This document shows, in pieces, positions 33,933 to 45,289 of a stretch of DNA of 64,000 nucleotides. The DNA lies in the NCBI GenBank assembly GCA_023052935.1, contig CM041293.1, forward strand, positions 55,726,725-55,790,724, given 5' to 3'. Positions within the stretch are counted from its first letter, which is position 1. Each line of letters opens with the position of its first letter. The DNA comes from Piezodorus guildinii (lineage: Eukaryota > Arthropoda > Insecta > Hemiptera > Pentatomidae). The position numbers were made by a program, and so were the translations under genes. The notes under the pieces were generated by a model. It made no database searches. It saw nothing but the letters and a program-made list of their open reading frames with translations, and was not told the DNA's origin.

Positions 33933-34067
33933 CTTTTCGAGTTGTTGAAGAGTGTTGATAACAGTAAACAGGTCTGCCTTATTGTCATACATTTCCCTCT
34001 CACGAGCTTTCCTAAATAATTTTATCTCTTCATACAATTCAGGTCTATTGGAATCTGAAACAGCCAT
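33933..34067 (-). CDS. Vps28: VPS28 (ESCRT-I subunit), first coding exon
   Basis: The exon encodes 45 residues from [20 protein letters not shown] through [20 protein letters not shown] to QQLEK. The [15 protein letters not shown] and QQLEK segments are the conserved N-terminal region of VPS28, the ESCRT-I component that acts with TSG101 and VPS37 at endosomes to sort ubiquitinated cargo. The start has A at -3 and G at +4. The exon ends in phase 0 at AAG and the intron begins GTTAAT, a weak donor, directly before the AT tract. The apparent Ile-Tyr extension of the frame is intron. I found no later exon among the sequences to the left, so intron 1 may exceed 33 kb or the rest may be missing or too diverged to see by eye. 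Confidence 0.85.
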
Positions 34068-34290
34068 ATTAACGATTATACTGACACAAAGAACTTTTAA
34101 CTACTTTTAGACTATCAAACATTCATAATAAATCATAATTCATAATTTCTTGTAACAAGTGAGCTGAGATCAGAATTGAAGAAATAACGAACAGAAAAAA
34201 TATTGGGAGAAAAAGTCAAGAAGTGTTGTTTCCAAGTCGAACACGTGGGGGTAAGAACGGGAACTAAGCGGACGGAAGAACGAAAACAGC
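34068..34290 (-). promoter_or_regulatory. Probable VPS28 5'UTR and promoter region
   Basis: Directly upstream of the VPS28 start is an AT-rich leader. Beyond it is a GC-richer patch at about 34230-34290 with CACGTG (E-box) and GTTCTTCCGTCCGC on the minus strand, bounded by an AT microsatellite at 34296. No TATA box can be told apart from the background. The assignment rests on position and composition. Confidence 0.45.
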
Positions 34291-34295
34291 GGTTA

Positions 34296-34300
34296 ATATA

Positions 34301-34363
<63 letters not shown>
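34296..34363. repeat. (AT)n microsatellite
   Basis: About 68 bases of AT repeats with one TTA interruption, upstream of the VPS28 promoter region. Confidence 0.95.
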
Positions 34364-34364
<1 letters not shown>

Positions 34365-34794
34365 CAAATTAATTACCACCATCCGTAAAATATACTTAAA
34401 ACGTTTCCATAGAAATTCCATTTAGTTTCCATCACATATAGGGTGGTGGCCGAGGGAGTAAATACATCGTTTTAGAGGATTCGAAGGTGTCTAATTCGGC
34501 CTGGGCGAGTTAAAAGTTCGTGGCGATCTCACGGGAACCTTCTGATTCTAGTCATGTTTGTCGTTTGTCTTGGTTGTAATAGGGGAGCATGTATAATACC
34601 GAGATAAATTACGATAGTAACCATTAAATATAAATTAAAAGTAGCTATTACAAAATATTCACTAGTAACTTCATCTAAATATAATCCAGAGGCCCCTATA
34701 AATTACACTATCCACTATGTTTTGTTTTATATATATATATAGTTAAGTAGATGTTAACTTTACTACTTACAAATACTTTTATTCAACTCAGGTT
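34364..34794. other. Non-coding DNA with a GC-richer patch
   Basis: At 34440-34590 there is GGGTGGTGGCCGAGGGAGTA and CTCACGGGAACC. The TGGCCGAG part resembles a tRNA A-box, so this may be a SINE head, but I see no B box. Confidence 0.3.
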
Positions 34795-34912
34795 GAGTTG
34801 AAAAATACAACTGTATTACATGATAAAACCAGTATATATGCTAATAAACAAAAGACATTAATCAGACTGGTAGAGAAGCTACCTATTGGCAGCACTCGAG
34901 TTTATTATTATT
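34795..34912 (-). mobile_element. Jockey-like LINE 3'UTR fragment
   Basis: The minus strand has CTGCCAATAGGTAGC and ends near ATACAGTTGTATTTTTC, the shared 3'UTR signature. No coding part is kept. Confidence 0.6.
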
Positions 34913-34917
34913 ATGAT

Positions 34918-35195
34918 TTTAAATTTATTTATTGAAATTTACAACTGTATTTGATAATAATAGTAAATATGATTCAGTATAGAATACATGGGGGGGGGGA
35001 GGAGGAGGGGAGGAGAGGAGGAGAAAAAAGTGTAGAGAAATTGCTAATTGCTAGCACTGCAAACCAGAAGGTCTGAGAGCCATCTTCTTTTCGGACCATT
35101 CTCTAGAAGGATTATCAGGAATAGAAAAGTAATCAAGGATTGAAACTAGTGGGTTAGAATAGGAACGGAGTTGGTCGTAGAAGGAATAATAAAGA
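34918..35195 (-). mobile_element. Jockey-like LINE 3' end
   Basis: Minus translation gives FYDQLRSYSNPLVSILDYFS and IPDNPSRE, then KKMALRPSGLQC, the same C-terminus as the other copies with a frame break. The 3'UTR includes a G-rich GGA tract (plus 34990-35030) and ends in the CAGTTGTAAATTTCAATAAA type motif. Confidence 0.78.
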
Positions 35196-35369
35196 AATTA
35201 TAATAATAAATTCTTTATTATTCTGGGACATGACCTTTAGAATAAAATATACAAGATTGTACAAAAAGGGCTTCAGAGTCTTAGAGTAAATTAAATGAAT
35301 ATAAACAACTTAATACATTACTGGTATACAATTTTTAAATGAAAACAAATAAAATAATATATAAAAAAG

Positions 35370-35860
35370 TTTATTTATAATTCTATTGAGCCTGGGTATT
35401 CATTAAGTGATCGAATATACAGGATTTGAAGGTAGGAAGAGAATGGGAGTGGACGGATGGAAGGAGGGATAGAATTCTATAGGATTGAGGATCGGATGAG
35501 AAAGTATATGTCGAAATGTGCAGTTCGGTGGGCCGTACTGTATAAATCTGAAGGCCTGGAGTGTGTACAACGAGGATGGACAGAGGATTTGAACTGCAGG
35601 AGGTCAAAAATGTATGATGGACGGGGCTTAAAATGAATAATGAGTGATTCGGACCAAATCAGCAACATTTAGGTAATTAACGACTCTATGAATGAGTTTA
35701 TTAATGGAAGAGAAGTAAGGAGCGAAAGAATTTAGATTGTAAGAGAAAAATTGGTTGGTTTAGTTGAAACCCAAAGCTCAACTCCGTCAGTCCAGATTGT
35801 CCTTATGATAGTCATGTAGATGATCCTTTTGTAGTTAAGTGGAAGGTTGAAGGTAAAAAT
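35370..35860 (-). pseudogene. Jockey-like LINE reverse transcriptase C-terminus, decayed
   Basis: Minus translation reads LPLNYKRIIYMTIIRTIWTD, GVELWVSTKPTNFSL, later LINSFIESL and NVADLVRITHYSF, with several stops and frame changes. It covers more of the protein than the other copies (from the YKRIIYxTI region). The order matches 28915-29185. Confidence 0.72.
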
Positions 35861-36065
35861 AAAAATGATTTGTACAGTTAATTTTTGTCTGGAAATAGAT
35901 TATCTACACTTTAAAGAAATCTCATCTAAACCAAAATTAAATTGAAAAGTTTCATATGTCATTGAATTTATATTTTTTAACCTATTCCTCGGAAAAAAAC
36001 CTCAAATATCCTATTTTATTTTTAAATTAAAACCTTATTTTGTTGTCATAAATTTATTATTAAAA

Positions 36066-36690
36066 AAAATCTGGTGCGGGCAGCACTCTACTTTCACTTA
36101 CCTCGGCTGTTAAAACCAATTTAAAAACTATTAAACACACTTCAATTTGTAAAATATTTAAATTTGATTTTAATAAAATGTGTATTCATTTTTGTTGGAA
36201 ACGTATCATTTAGATTAAATAACATAACATCATTAAATTGTTAATCACTAATAAGTTTATTTCCTGTTTGTCACTTTATATTGCCTTTTACAACTTTGTG
36301 GCGTATCAGATAATATTTTTCTAAATATTTTATCTTTCCAAAACGTATATTATACGTCTATATTACATTTCTTAATATCAAAAAAACAAAAATTACTAAA
36401 AAAAATATCAATCTATTTCAATCAGAATAAAACATACATGATATTAAAGCCCATTAAATTTTACATCAATATAGGTAGTTTAATCAAAATCCGCCGTTGT
36501 TTAGAAAAAGTTGCTGTAACCTCTCGTTTCAACATACCACACACACAAAGACTCTTTTACGGGACTTGGTTGTTTGGACTCAGGGGACCCTAAAACGTTT
36601 ATTTCCGTTGAAAACTGGAATTCGAAAATTTTTACGTTTGCAATAATTTCCCTTACTATATACTCGTATAGGTAAGTGAAAGTAAAAAAT
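36066..36690 (+). repeat. R-A repeat, compact copy with inverted ends
   Basis: It starts CTGGTGCGGGCAGCACTCTA. ACTTTCACTTACCT at 36090-36103 is matched by its exact inverse AGGTAAGTGAAAGT at 36670-36683. Between them are the CAACTTTGTGGC, TTCCAAAACGTATATTATAC, TTTCAATCAGAATAAAAC, GGACTTGGTTGTTTGGACTC and TTTCCGTTGAAAACTGGAAT landmarks. The inverted ends suggest a non-autonomous DNA transposon. Confidence 0.7.
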
Positions 36691-37414
36691 AGTAACTAAT
36701 TTCTTTCGACGGAATGTGAAGATGCGATGACTACGAAAGGACGAGAGATTTTTTAATATTTTAATAATAAATTTAAGACAATGGGGGAAAATTAAATTGA
36801 ACCTATTTATTTTTATTGCTTTTTGGAATGAAACAGTTTTAAGTATACCCTGCAAATAAATTCATTCATATAGATTACTCTTATTTTCTGTTAAATAAAC
36901 ACTATGAAAATATGTTTATAATAAATTTAATGAAATATTAAAAATCAAAATCATTTTCTTCCCTTACCTAATGAACTTACGTTTGTGCAAAACGGTTGAT
37001 TGTATTTTAATCTATTCCTACTCTTGGATGATTTATTTATATGAAAAATATTTATTTTTTTAAACTTTGTTTTGGTTAATTTCTTGGTTTAATCGATGGA
37101 GTATTTGCTGATTATATATGCTGGTGCAGTTATATCTGATGAAGTGCAAGCTCGTGGATATAGACATCTGGCCTTGAGACGAAAAAGGATCTCTGCGGGA
37201 GATTCTATCTGCCTCTTCAGAATTCATCTCGTCATTTTTATTAGCAATGTTTTCTTTGTTTGCACAATGAAGTTTTATTGTTAGTCTTGTTTAGTATTTT
37301 TCAGTCCTTGCATCGTATCGGATGAATTGTCAGTTTTAATGGTGACAATAAATATAAAATATAAGAGTAGAAAAAAAACTTATTTCTTCGGCTTATAATA
37401 TCATAATATTAAAA
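36691..37414. other. Non-coding DNA
   Basis: Nothing recognised. A 62-codon plus frame at 37096-37284 has no features to support it. Confidence 0.4.
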
Positions 37415-38030
37415 AATATCTGGTGCTCGCAACATACGATTTTCACTTACCGCCGTTGTTAAAACAATTTAAGAAATTTTAAATGCCATTAGAGATGAAA
37501 TATGTTTAAAGAATTATTTGAATTGATTTTCTATATGAACATGTGTTTTATTAAATAATCTATTATAGTATTATCTAAAACAATCAGTTAACTTTATCGG
37601 CCTTTCATCACTCTTCATTAACTTTCACAACTTTGTGTATCAGATAATTTTTATTTCTAAAAGCTTTAGCTTTCTAACGGCATGTAAATGTAAACGGTAT
37701 TACTGTTTTTATGTATAAAAAACAAGTAAATTGTATTAAAAAATACGTTTTGTCTTTTCTGCTTTAGTTGTATATTGAATTTGTTCAACTTATAATATTT
37801 AGACGTTTTTTTTATCAATGCTCTCAATAAAAGTTGGTTACTTTTTTCGAATCTACGAAATTGAAGGTACTTTAGAGAAAGAAAATATAAAATATCGACA
37901 TTTAAGTCCTGTCAGACTATTTCAATCAGAATGAAACCTACAACAGACTTAAGTCCATCAAATTTTACATCGGTATATAGAGTTTAATCAAAATTGTTTA
38001 AACTGTTTTGGAAAAAATGTTTAAAGTGTA
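37415..38030 (+). repeat. R-A repeat, uninterrupted copy
   Basis: This copy runs from CTGGTGCTCGCAACATACGA through TCTATTATAGTATTATCTAA, TTAGCTTTCTAACGGC, ATCAATGCTCTCAATAAAAG and TGAAGGTACTTTAGAGAAAG to TCTGGCTGATTTTGCTGAC-like sequence. It gives the empty-site sequence for both nested insertions (the LINE at 1483 and the Penelope-like element at 25420). Confidence 0.72.
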
Positions 38031-39448
38031 TGGTATAAAGTGGTTGGCTGATTTTGCTGACTAAGGCTCTAGTAGGTAGAAAACAAAAATGTTTTTGTTT
38101 GTTTATATTTTTAATGTAATTTCAAATAATAAAAGGTTTATCTTTCATGACTAATCCAGATCATATTTGATAACTACACGGATACGACAATAGACTTTTA
38201 TAAAGGACATGTCATTAACTGAAATTCCTGTTAAAGAAGGCTTAAAAGAAGCTGGATGAGAGACCTTCTCTCCTAATTTAAAGCCTAGGAAGGGGTGCTA
38301 CTGGGCACATACCTTCCCCAACCTATTATGACCGTTGCTGATATTTCTATACCACATTTACTTATTGTCACTTATTGCTTTTGTCGGGTTTATAAAAAAA
38401 ATTATAAGGAAATTAATTGTTTGATTTCGCACATCTTAAATAATATTTCAAGTTTTACGGGTAATATTACATTTAAAAATTAAAAAAAACAAAAACAATT
38501 TATTCAGTAAATTGTTTAATTAAAAAGTATCAAAACATTATTAAATATACTTAGTAGTTGTAGTATTTGTTGTGTTTTTAAAAATTATTGGTTATTACTG
38601 TCTGTGTTGCCAGTGTATATAATTGTGTTTGTGCAGCTGGTGTTCGATGCATTCTATTTACCTTCTTTTATTCAGTTTCGAAGTGTAATAAATAAACAAA
38701 AGTCTTGCTAGGTATTTTGTCTAATATTTAAAACTCTACTCGGAAAATCTATAAATTTTTAAAGTGATTTAGATGAAAATTATTATTTAGTTGCTATTAG
38801 AAGGTAGCTGTATTTCATTAATCAGTCAATAACATAATAACAGTTTGTCTTTTCAGGACTGAAAAATACAAACTAACCTCAAATCTAACAAGTTTCGTTA
38901 TTCGGAGCATTTGTAACGTGCTGCGGTTTGAGAGATATATTTTATTGTTGGATTATTATCAGTCTACAAAAACACATTTCTTCATATTCATTCATCAATT
39001 TACTTAGTGTTTTTTTTTTTTCAAATGTTCTTTTAATTAAAACCATATCAAGTTTAAAATAAGTTTTCAAAATCCTTATTCATTTTTTATTTTTCTTAAA
39101 ATAAATTTCGTAATTATAAATTATAATTTGTTTAATCTTAAATGTAGATGTGATGTTTTTAATTTATTTTTTGTTATTTGTTGTATCGAAAATGGCCATT
39201 GATAACTAATGATTTAAGCTATTAAAATGTCATTAAAAACGTGTAATTTTCAAATGCTTTATAAGTTAGTTAAATGTTGTATTTTGCAACTATATACATA
39301 TTTGTTTTTATTATTGATTTATTTTCTTTAATATTTTATAGTAGAATATAGTTAAATTAGAATTAGATCTTTTTTATAAATTTGATTATGATATCTTTCA
39401 TTGATATTTTTATTTGAAATACATTTTGAAGACCGATATGGACTTACG
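38031..39448. other. AT-rich non-coding DNA
   Basis: No gene or matching repeat was found. Confidence 0.4.
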
Positions 39449-40112
39449 AAGTATAGCTATGGGGCTTTACTAAACTATCGAACTCTTCTCGTATTCTTTA
39501 CAATCCAAAATCCTTACTTTGTCACAAATAAGCTCATCCATAATGACCTTAATCTTCCATATGTTACTGAATTGGCCCGAACCAGGTATCGTTCATTCCA
39601 TGACAAACTCCATTCCCATCCTAATCCTCTAATTTTTATCCTATCATCCTCTTCGATTCCTGATAATCCTCCGAGGCGTCTGAAAAGATGGTCCCGAGAC
39701 CTTTAGTTTAGAATATTTTTAGAGTGCTGATAATGGGTAGCGTCTCTATTGTATTAGTTTATTTATTTAAAGTCACTTTATGCTACTATTGCTAATCGGG
39801 ACAGTGGGAGTCCTAAATTTTGCCTATCCAGGTTTTATTAGGATAGGGATCTTTAACGAGTACCTGACATCGCACAGGCTCGGGAACACCTTTTAACGTC
39901 CCCTCCCTAGGACGGCATAACTAAGGATTTTTTACTACCATTAAAAAATCCTAGGACCACATGCAGGTTTGAACCCATGACCTTTGGCATAGGAGGCTGT
40001 TATGCTAGCCACCCAGCTACATGGGATCTCTACATGTATTTCATGTCAGTTAACTATGTCCATCACACTTACTTGATGTATATAATACAGTTGTAAATAT
40101 CAATTATATGTA
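39449..40112 (+). mobile_element. Jockey-like LINE 3' end, interrupted by a SINE
   Basis: It encodes NPYFVTNKLIHNDLNLPYVT, ELARTRYRSFHDKLHSH and IPDNPPRRLKRW with a stop at 39706, the cleanest version of this C-terminus in the window. The 3'UTR is split at about 39765 by a SINE and resumes at about 40045, ending ATACAGTTGTAAATATCAAT. Confidence 0.85.
39768..40024 (-). mobile_element. SINE family 1 nested in LINE 3'UTR
   Basis: The minus strand starts with CATGTAGCTGGGTGGCTAGC, B box GGGTTCAAACCTGCATG, and ends GCATAAAGTGACTTTAAAT. Flanks TCTCTATTGTATT and TCTCTACATGTAT may be a decayed duplication. Confidence 0.9.
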
Positions 40113-41640
40113 TAAAAAAATAAATATATATACATTTTGTCGTGATCATCTCTGCAACGATTCAAAGTGATGCTTCCTTAAGAAAACAAAATTTTTTTCT
40201 TCGAGCGGCAGATGTTTAGCAGTTAATGCAGCGAGGTAAAAATAATTTCCTAGACTATTATATTACAAAAACAGCAGCGTGTATGATACTGTTTATGTGC
40301 ATAAAAATTAATTTTAATATTTCTCTCCGTCCGGTTTAATTTAACTGTTTTAATTATTTAATTGTAGGACCATAAACAGTTTTATAGAGGTACTAAGTTC
40401 TTTTACATTAATTTTCCAAATATATCTCTGTTTAGTTTTTATAGGTGTATTCTAGTTTTATATTTCTATTCTAAAACATTTTTTCTTATTCCTTGAATTA
40501 TCATTATTCCCATTGATGTCAGAGAACTTTGAATGTGTATACGTCTTGGAAGAAAAGAAAGAAAAAAAAGTTATAAAGAATAGAAAAATACCATAATCAA
40601 AAGCTCAAAAACTGTATACTAATATTTAAATTGCAATGTTCAAAAAGTATACGTTTTGTGGTTATTTATTTATTTAAACACAAGAAATATTAATTAAATT
40701 TCACTCTATCCAAAAACACAAATTATCGAATACAGATGATTTTAGCAAAGATACAGCGTAGTTTATAAATACAAATTATTTTGTCACTATTATTTTCTTT
40801 GTTTCCCTGGAAACTATTTATGTTTTGTTTTTTCTGTCATGGAATATTTCGAAATACATTTCTCAGAATATTCTAGATGGTTATCTAAAACATAATTCCT
40901 GAACAATCTACCTGTATTGCTAGCTGAAAACCTAATAAACGAATTCCGTGAAATAAATAATTAATTTTGTTCTCTAACCAAATTTAAATTGTTATGGAAA
41001 TTAAACGCAATGATAAACGATTACTAAATCATTATGAACATTATACCGTTTTAAAAAAAGAAAAATTAGTAAATTATTTTATTATAATAAATTAATTACT
41101 TAATCGCTAAACTATTCTAAAAAAAAAGTATACTTTTTATTAAAAGTGGGATAAAGGTAAACGTTCTTAAGACTTCTCATGCTCGTAAAAAGTTTTTACG
41201 TTAATTATTTATTATTCCAGGATTAATATTTTGTTGGCTCTAGAAATCGAACATGCTACCAGCTAAATTTTTCGGTTGTTAATAAAAAAAAATTTCTTTG
41301 ATAAAATTTATCTTGTTTTATACTACTTAAAGTTATTATATTTCAGTTCACATGGTGTTTATTAGTGTTTTTCAATGTGTATAAACATTTAATAATTTAA
41401 TGGTAAAAACGTTTGGCACGAATAGTTTATTATTGTATTTATATGGCAAAAATGGAGCTAATCTTGACTAGACATTGTCAAGAAGAAAATGACATTTGTG
41501 ACAATTTTTAAGATTTTCTTTAAGTGAAGTAGTTATATAATGGAGTTAACTTCGCAATATTATTGCAGTCTATTCCCAAATATATATATATTATATATAT
41601 AAGTAACTAAAGATTTTAATCAAACTCATTTTAGCCGTGC
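40113..41640. other. AT-rich non-coding DNA
   Basis: A slightly GC-richer piece at 40140-40245 ends GCAGCGAG before GTAAAA, but no frame is convincing. Nothing else is seen. Confidence 0.35.
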
Positions 41641-42344
41641 ATAATGAAATGGACGAAATATATGATTGGTTGTAGAAACGGTAGTGATCTTGGTGATATT
41701 GATATATCAGGGCATACTATTGAACACGTACAGAAATTCAAGTATTTAGGTTCGATGATAACAAGAAAAAATGAAATCCAGGAAGAAATAAAGTCCCGGT
41801 TAAAGGTGGGAAATGCTTGTTATTATTCAGTTGCTAAGTTACTTAGTTCGCGGCTTCTATCTAAAAACTTAAAGGTTAGAATTTATAAAACAATTATTCT
41901 TCCGACGGTTCGTTACGGATCTGAAATGTGGCCGCTTACTTTATAGGATGAACAACGGCTTAAGGATTTCGAAAATAAGGTACTGCGTAAAATATTTGGT
42001 CCGAAGAGAGGTGAGGGCACTGGGGAGTTTAGAAAGTTGCACAACGCGGAACTTGTATCATGTGAATAAAATTGAGTTGTTAGCATCGCAGAGATCCAAA
42101 TGGGCGAGTAAAGTGGTTGAAGTCGGTGAGGAGCGGTTTCCAAGAAAGTTGGTATTCGCTGATCCGATTGGTAGGCGTCCGAAAGGTAGGCCGAAGCGTC
42201 GATGGGAGGATTGCGTTAAGGCTGATATCCGGGGATTGGGATTGAACGGTGAACATTAGACGAGTCTGTGTAGTTGAAATTTGGTGGTATCGGCATCGAA
42301 CCTTCGGGTTCGGTAAGCCTATTATTGTTATTATAATGAAATGG
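41641..42344 (+). mobile_element. LINE family 1, 5'-truncated, with 12-bp target-site duplication
   Basis: ATAATGAAATGG at 41641-41652 and 42333-42344 brackets 680 bp (41653-42332) equal to the 3' fifth of the full-length element. Translation gives GHTIEHVQKFKYLGSMIT and SRLKVGNACYYSVAKL, then a stop at 41944 (TTATAG). A frame change follows, before FGPKRG. The apparent ATG at 41644 lies in the duplicated target and is not a gene start. The tail is ATTATTGTTATT. Confidence 0.93.
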
Positions 42345-42642
42345 TCATTTATACAAGGTAGTATAGTCACGAAATTCATTCATGGGACTTAATGCAGGAT
42401 TTGAAAATAAAATCCCCTGAAATAATTTATTTCTATTTAATTGATTTTAATTTAATTTTATTTTATTTTTTTGTATCTTCTTTACTTGTCAAAATCAAAT
42501 TCTGGAATTGGATTCGAAATGTGATCAATTTTCCGTTTGGAAGAACAAATATCTGGCTTAAAAAGTCGTGGAAGATAATGGATAGTGACGAAACACGCAT
42601 GCAATTAAATTATTCCCAATTTTTGTAGTAATTGAAAGAAAT
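42345..42642. other. AT-rich DNA
   Basis: A 78-codon plus frame at 42392-42628 is unsupported by any feature. Nothing else is seen. Confidence 0.35.
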
Positions 42643-42920
42643 GTGATAGTTCAGTGGATGGAGCACTGGTGTATTGATCTACAGATCCTGGTTTCGGTCT
42701 CGGATGTAGCGGGATAACTCTGTTACATGGTGTAGTTCTACTGGGTTTTAAAATAGTAACAGCAGATTCAGAATTACCTCCGAAATTTCAATGTTAACAT
42801 TTGAAAATTCCTTGTAAATGGAAGTTGTATGACGCTCGCACCTAAACCTTTTGATAAATTAGAAGTTAAGATTTTTTTTTATGATCAGCTCGGTAAAGTT
42901 TTTTTTTTATTTATATCAAT
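42643..42920 (+). mobile_element. tRNA-derived SINE, family 4 (probable)
   Basis: The head GATAGTTCAGTGGATGGAGC has a good A-box layout, and GGTTTCGGTCTCGG 40 bases later fits a degenerate B box. The body has GTTACATGGTGTAGTTCTAC and TGACGCTCGCACCTAAACC, and it ends in a T/A-rich stretch. No second copy is in the window and no duplication is visible. Confidence 0.6.
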
Positions 42921-43139
42921 ATTTGGTGTCTGAAGATTGTATTATATGATAATAGTAAACGTGCCCCTTCTTCACATGGCTGAAATTAGAATGTGTCATT
43001 TATAAAGTTTATTTTATTTTTTTAAAGTGAAGAACAGGTAGCGGAAAATTTAATTTTCCCATGTAAAAGAAATTGACTATAATCCTGCTAGGTTTAATTG
43101 CATATTAACTTTTCTAAAATCATGGACTTTTCCGTTTAA

Positions 43140-43255
43140 GTAAAAGCTAAATTGCAATGCATTTTACTTATAAATGGGGAGAATGCTCTAAATGATGGTG
43201 AAAACCTTATCAAAATCCGTCTGTGTGGTTTAGAAGGAGTTAGCGGAAACCAAAA
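43140..43255 (-). repeat. R-D repeat
   Basis: In inverse it matches 10065-10180: AATGCTCTAAATGATGGTGA, AACCTTATCAAAATCCGTC and TTTAGAAGGAGTTAGCGG. Confidence 0.6.
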
Positions 43256-43607
43256 TCCAGTTATCATTTCATAAATGTAAAAATAATACCTATTATATGA
43301 ATTTGAGCGTATGACACCCAAATCGTTTCCATGGCAACATACAAGAGTAGTAGCTATCCCTTACATATCTGTTAATTACAATTGAGAATATTTTTCTTTT
43401 CTTTTTTGAAATGAAAACTTCTAAAGGCGCGTTAGCGATTTTCGGCAGGGGTAAAAGCCTTCATTTTGTAACCATGGTGACGTTACCAACATGGTCTAGG
43501 CTGGTAGTGACATGATATGATATACATACTAAATTTATTGGAAGGAATTAGTCCGGGTGGCGGTCATTAAGTGAAACAACTAAATAGTTTCAACTATTTT
43601 ATTGTTT

Positions 43608-43647
43608 GCCAACGTTTCGACCCCCTTTTGTGGGTCATCATCAGGGC
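43608..43647 (-). ncRNA. Minimal hammerhead-ribozyme motif
   Basis: The minus strand has GCC, CTGATGA, T, GACCC-loop-GGGTC, GAAAC, GTT, GGC. The core is intact. It lies in the left arm of the Penelope-like unit. Confidence 0.65.
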
Positions 43648-44627
43648 TAAAAAGATACAAAAGAATATTATTTCAATGACATTACATACAATATTATATA
43701 ACCTATTTAGCTAGAGAACGTCGGTATTGAAAAAATAACAGAAGAACTGTATATGTAAAAAAACTTAATTAAAATACAATGACCATATTACAATAATGAA
43801 AGTGTTATACAGAAAAAATAAAAATGTTCACTAAACAAAATTTACACAGGTATCAATAATTTACATGAAATATGAAATATAAAAATATGAAGTAGAGTGG
43901 AGATACGTACCGCATGGTGGGAGAATGGAAACTAGGTACTGTTTGGTAGATGGGGGGTAGGTAGGATGGAAAATACGTAGGAAAAGGTAGAATGGAAAAT
44001 ACGTACTGATTTATGGACAGGGTCTGACAACAATGACTAAAATTCTTAATACTACCATACAAAGAATCAATGAAATTTAACTTATGATTATAATAATGAT
44101 ACAGGATAAAAAATTATAATTTAATTCTTGAAATATCACCTATATAATAGTAAGAACAGTGATGGAAGATGTATATGGAGAAAAACTGACTGTACCTCCC
44201 AACTTAATTATCCCTAATTCTGTTTAAGGTATCCAAAGATAACAGGGTGGAAAAAATAATAATGGAACATTGTAAAATACATTAATTGACAAATCTTACA
44301 GGTTGATAAAAAAGTTAAATAAACATAAATACAAGTTGGAATAAATTGAATAGTGAAGACATTTAGAAAATTTTAAATACATAAACAAAACAAAATAAAT
44401 ACATATATACATCAGGGCTAAAAAGATACAAAAGAATATAATTTCAATGACATTACATACAATATTATATAACCTATTTAGCTAGAGAACGTCGGTATTG
44501 AAAAAATAACAGAAGAACTGTATATGTAAAAAAACTTAATTAAAATACAATGACCATGATCTAGCTAAATAGGTTATATAATATTGTATGTAATGTCATT
44601 GAAATTATATTCTTTTGTATCTTTTTA

Positions 44628-44666
44628 GCCCTGATGATGACCCACAAAGGGGGTCGAAACGTTGGC
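44628..44666 (+). ncRNA. Minimal hammerhead-ribozyme motif
   Basis: The plus strand has GCC, CTGATGA, T, GACCC-ACAAAGG-GGGTC, GAAAC, GTT, GGC in the right arm, facing the motif at 43608. The pair could meet in one transcript, though in opposite sense. Confidence 0.65.
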
Positions 44667-44856
44667 AAACAATAAAATAGTTTCAACTATTTAGTTGTTT
44701 CATTTAATGACCGCCACCCGGACTAATTCCTTCCAGTAATTCTCAACGGTCAACTAATTACATCCACAATACTAAATTTATGTTAAGAGTAACATAATAT
44801 CAAATAATATAAGGGTATTGTAACTGTTATTTCTTAAATTACTTTGTACATATAGT

Positions 44857-44869
44857 TGTATATATATAT

Positions 44870-44927
<58 letters not shown>
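44857..44927. repeat. (AT)n microsatellite
   Basis: About 70 bases of AT repeats with short interruptions. Confidence 0.95.
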
Positions 44928-45289
44928 CGATGAATAAAAAGGGAGATAATTATTAAATGGAGTACCAATAGATGTAGAAATTAGACGAATATATTTGAAA
45001 GCTTTAAGTTTTCACTTCTACCGGCTGTCCCAATGACTGCTAAACATTTTTTTTTCTTTTTTTTTGTAAATATATAATGTTGGAATTTCCAATTTCGGAC
45101 AAGAACCTCATTTTGGAGGTAGTGGGTAGGGTAGCTATCAGAGACAGAGTTCTCCCTTGAGGTTTCCCAATCAATATACCCTATTCGTACTCTCAAACTC
45201 ACCGGCCACCGCGCTCTTACTCGCGCTATCGATCCAGGAAAATAAAAAAAATAATTTCAATTTGACAATAACAATAAATATATGTAAAA
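44928..45289. other. Non-coding DNA with GC-richer tRNA-like patch
   Basis: On the minus strand at 45180-45235 GATAGCGCGAGTAAGAGCGC resembles a tRNA head A-box region. No clear B box follows, so it is not called a SINE. Confidence 0.3.

Larger units (their letters stand above)
43539..44735. mobile_element. Penelope-like repeat A with inverted and direct arms
   Basis: The unit has a left arm (43539-43714) whose inverse is the right arm (44561-44735). In addition, 43639-43786 is repeated directly at 44410-44557 (148 bp, nearly identical). Such partly direct, partly inverted flanking repeats are typical of Penelope-like elements. The middle (43787-44409) holds the GGAGATACGTACCGCATGG block and no reverse transcriptase. 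It is the uninterrupted relative of 25420-27359. Confidence 0.78.

Noticed and set aside
34440..34590. SINE or tRNA-like head
   Set aside because: An A-box-like word is present, but no B box at the right distance and no second copy.
41644..41946. A separate 100-codon gene
   Set aside because: The start codon lies in the target-site duplication of a truncated LINE. The frame is a LINE fragment ending at a mutation.
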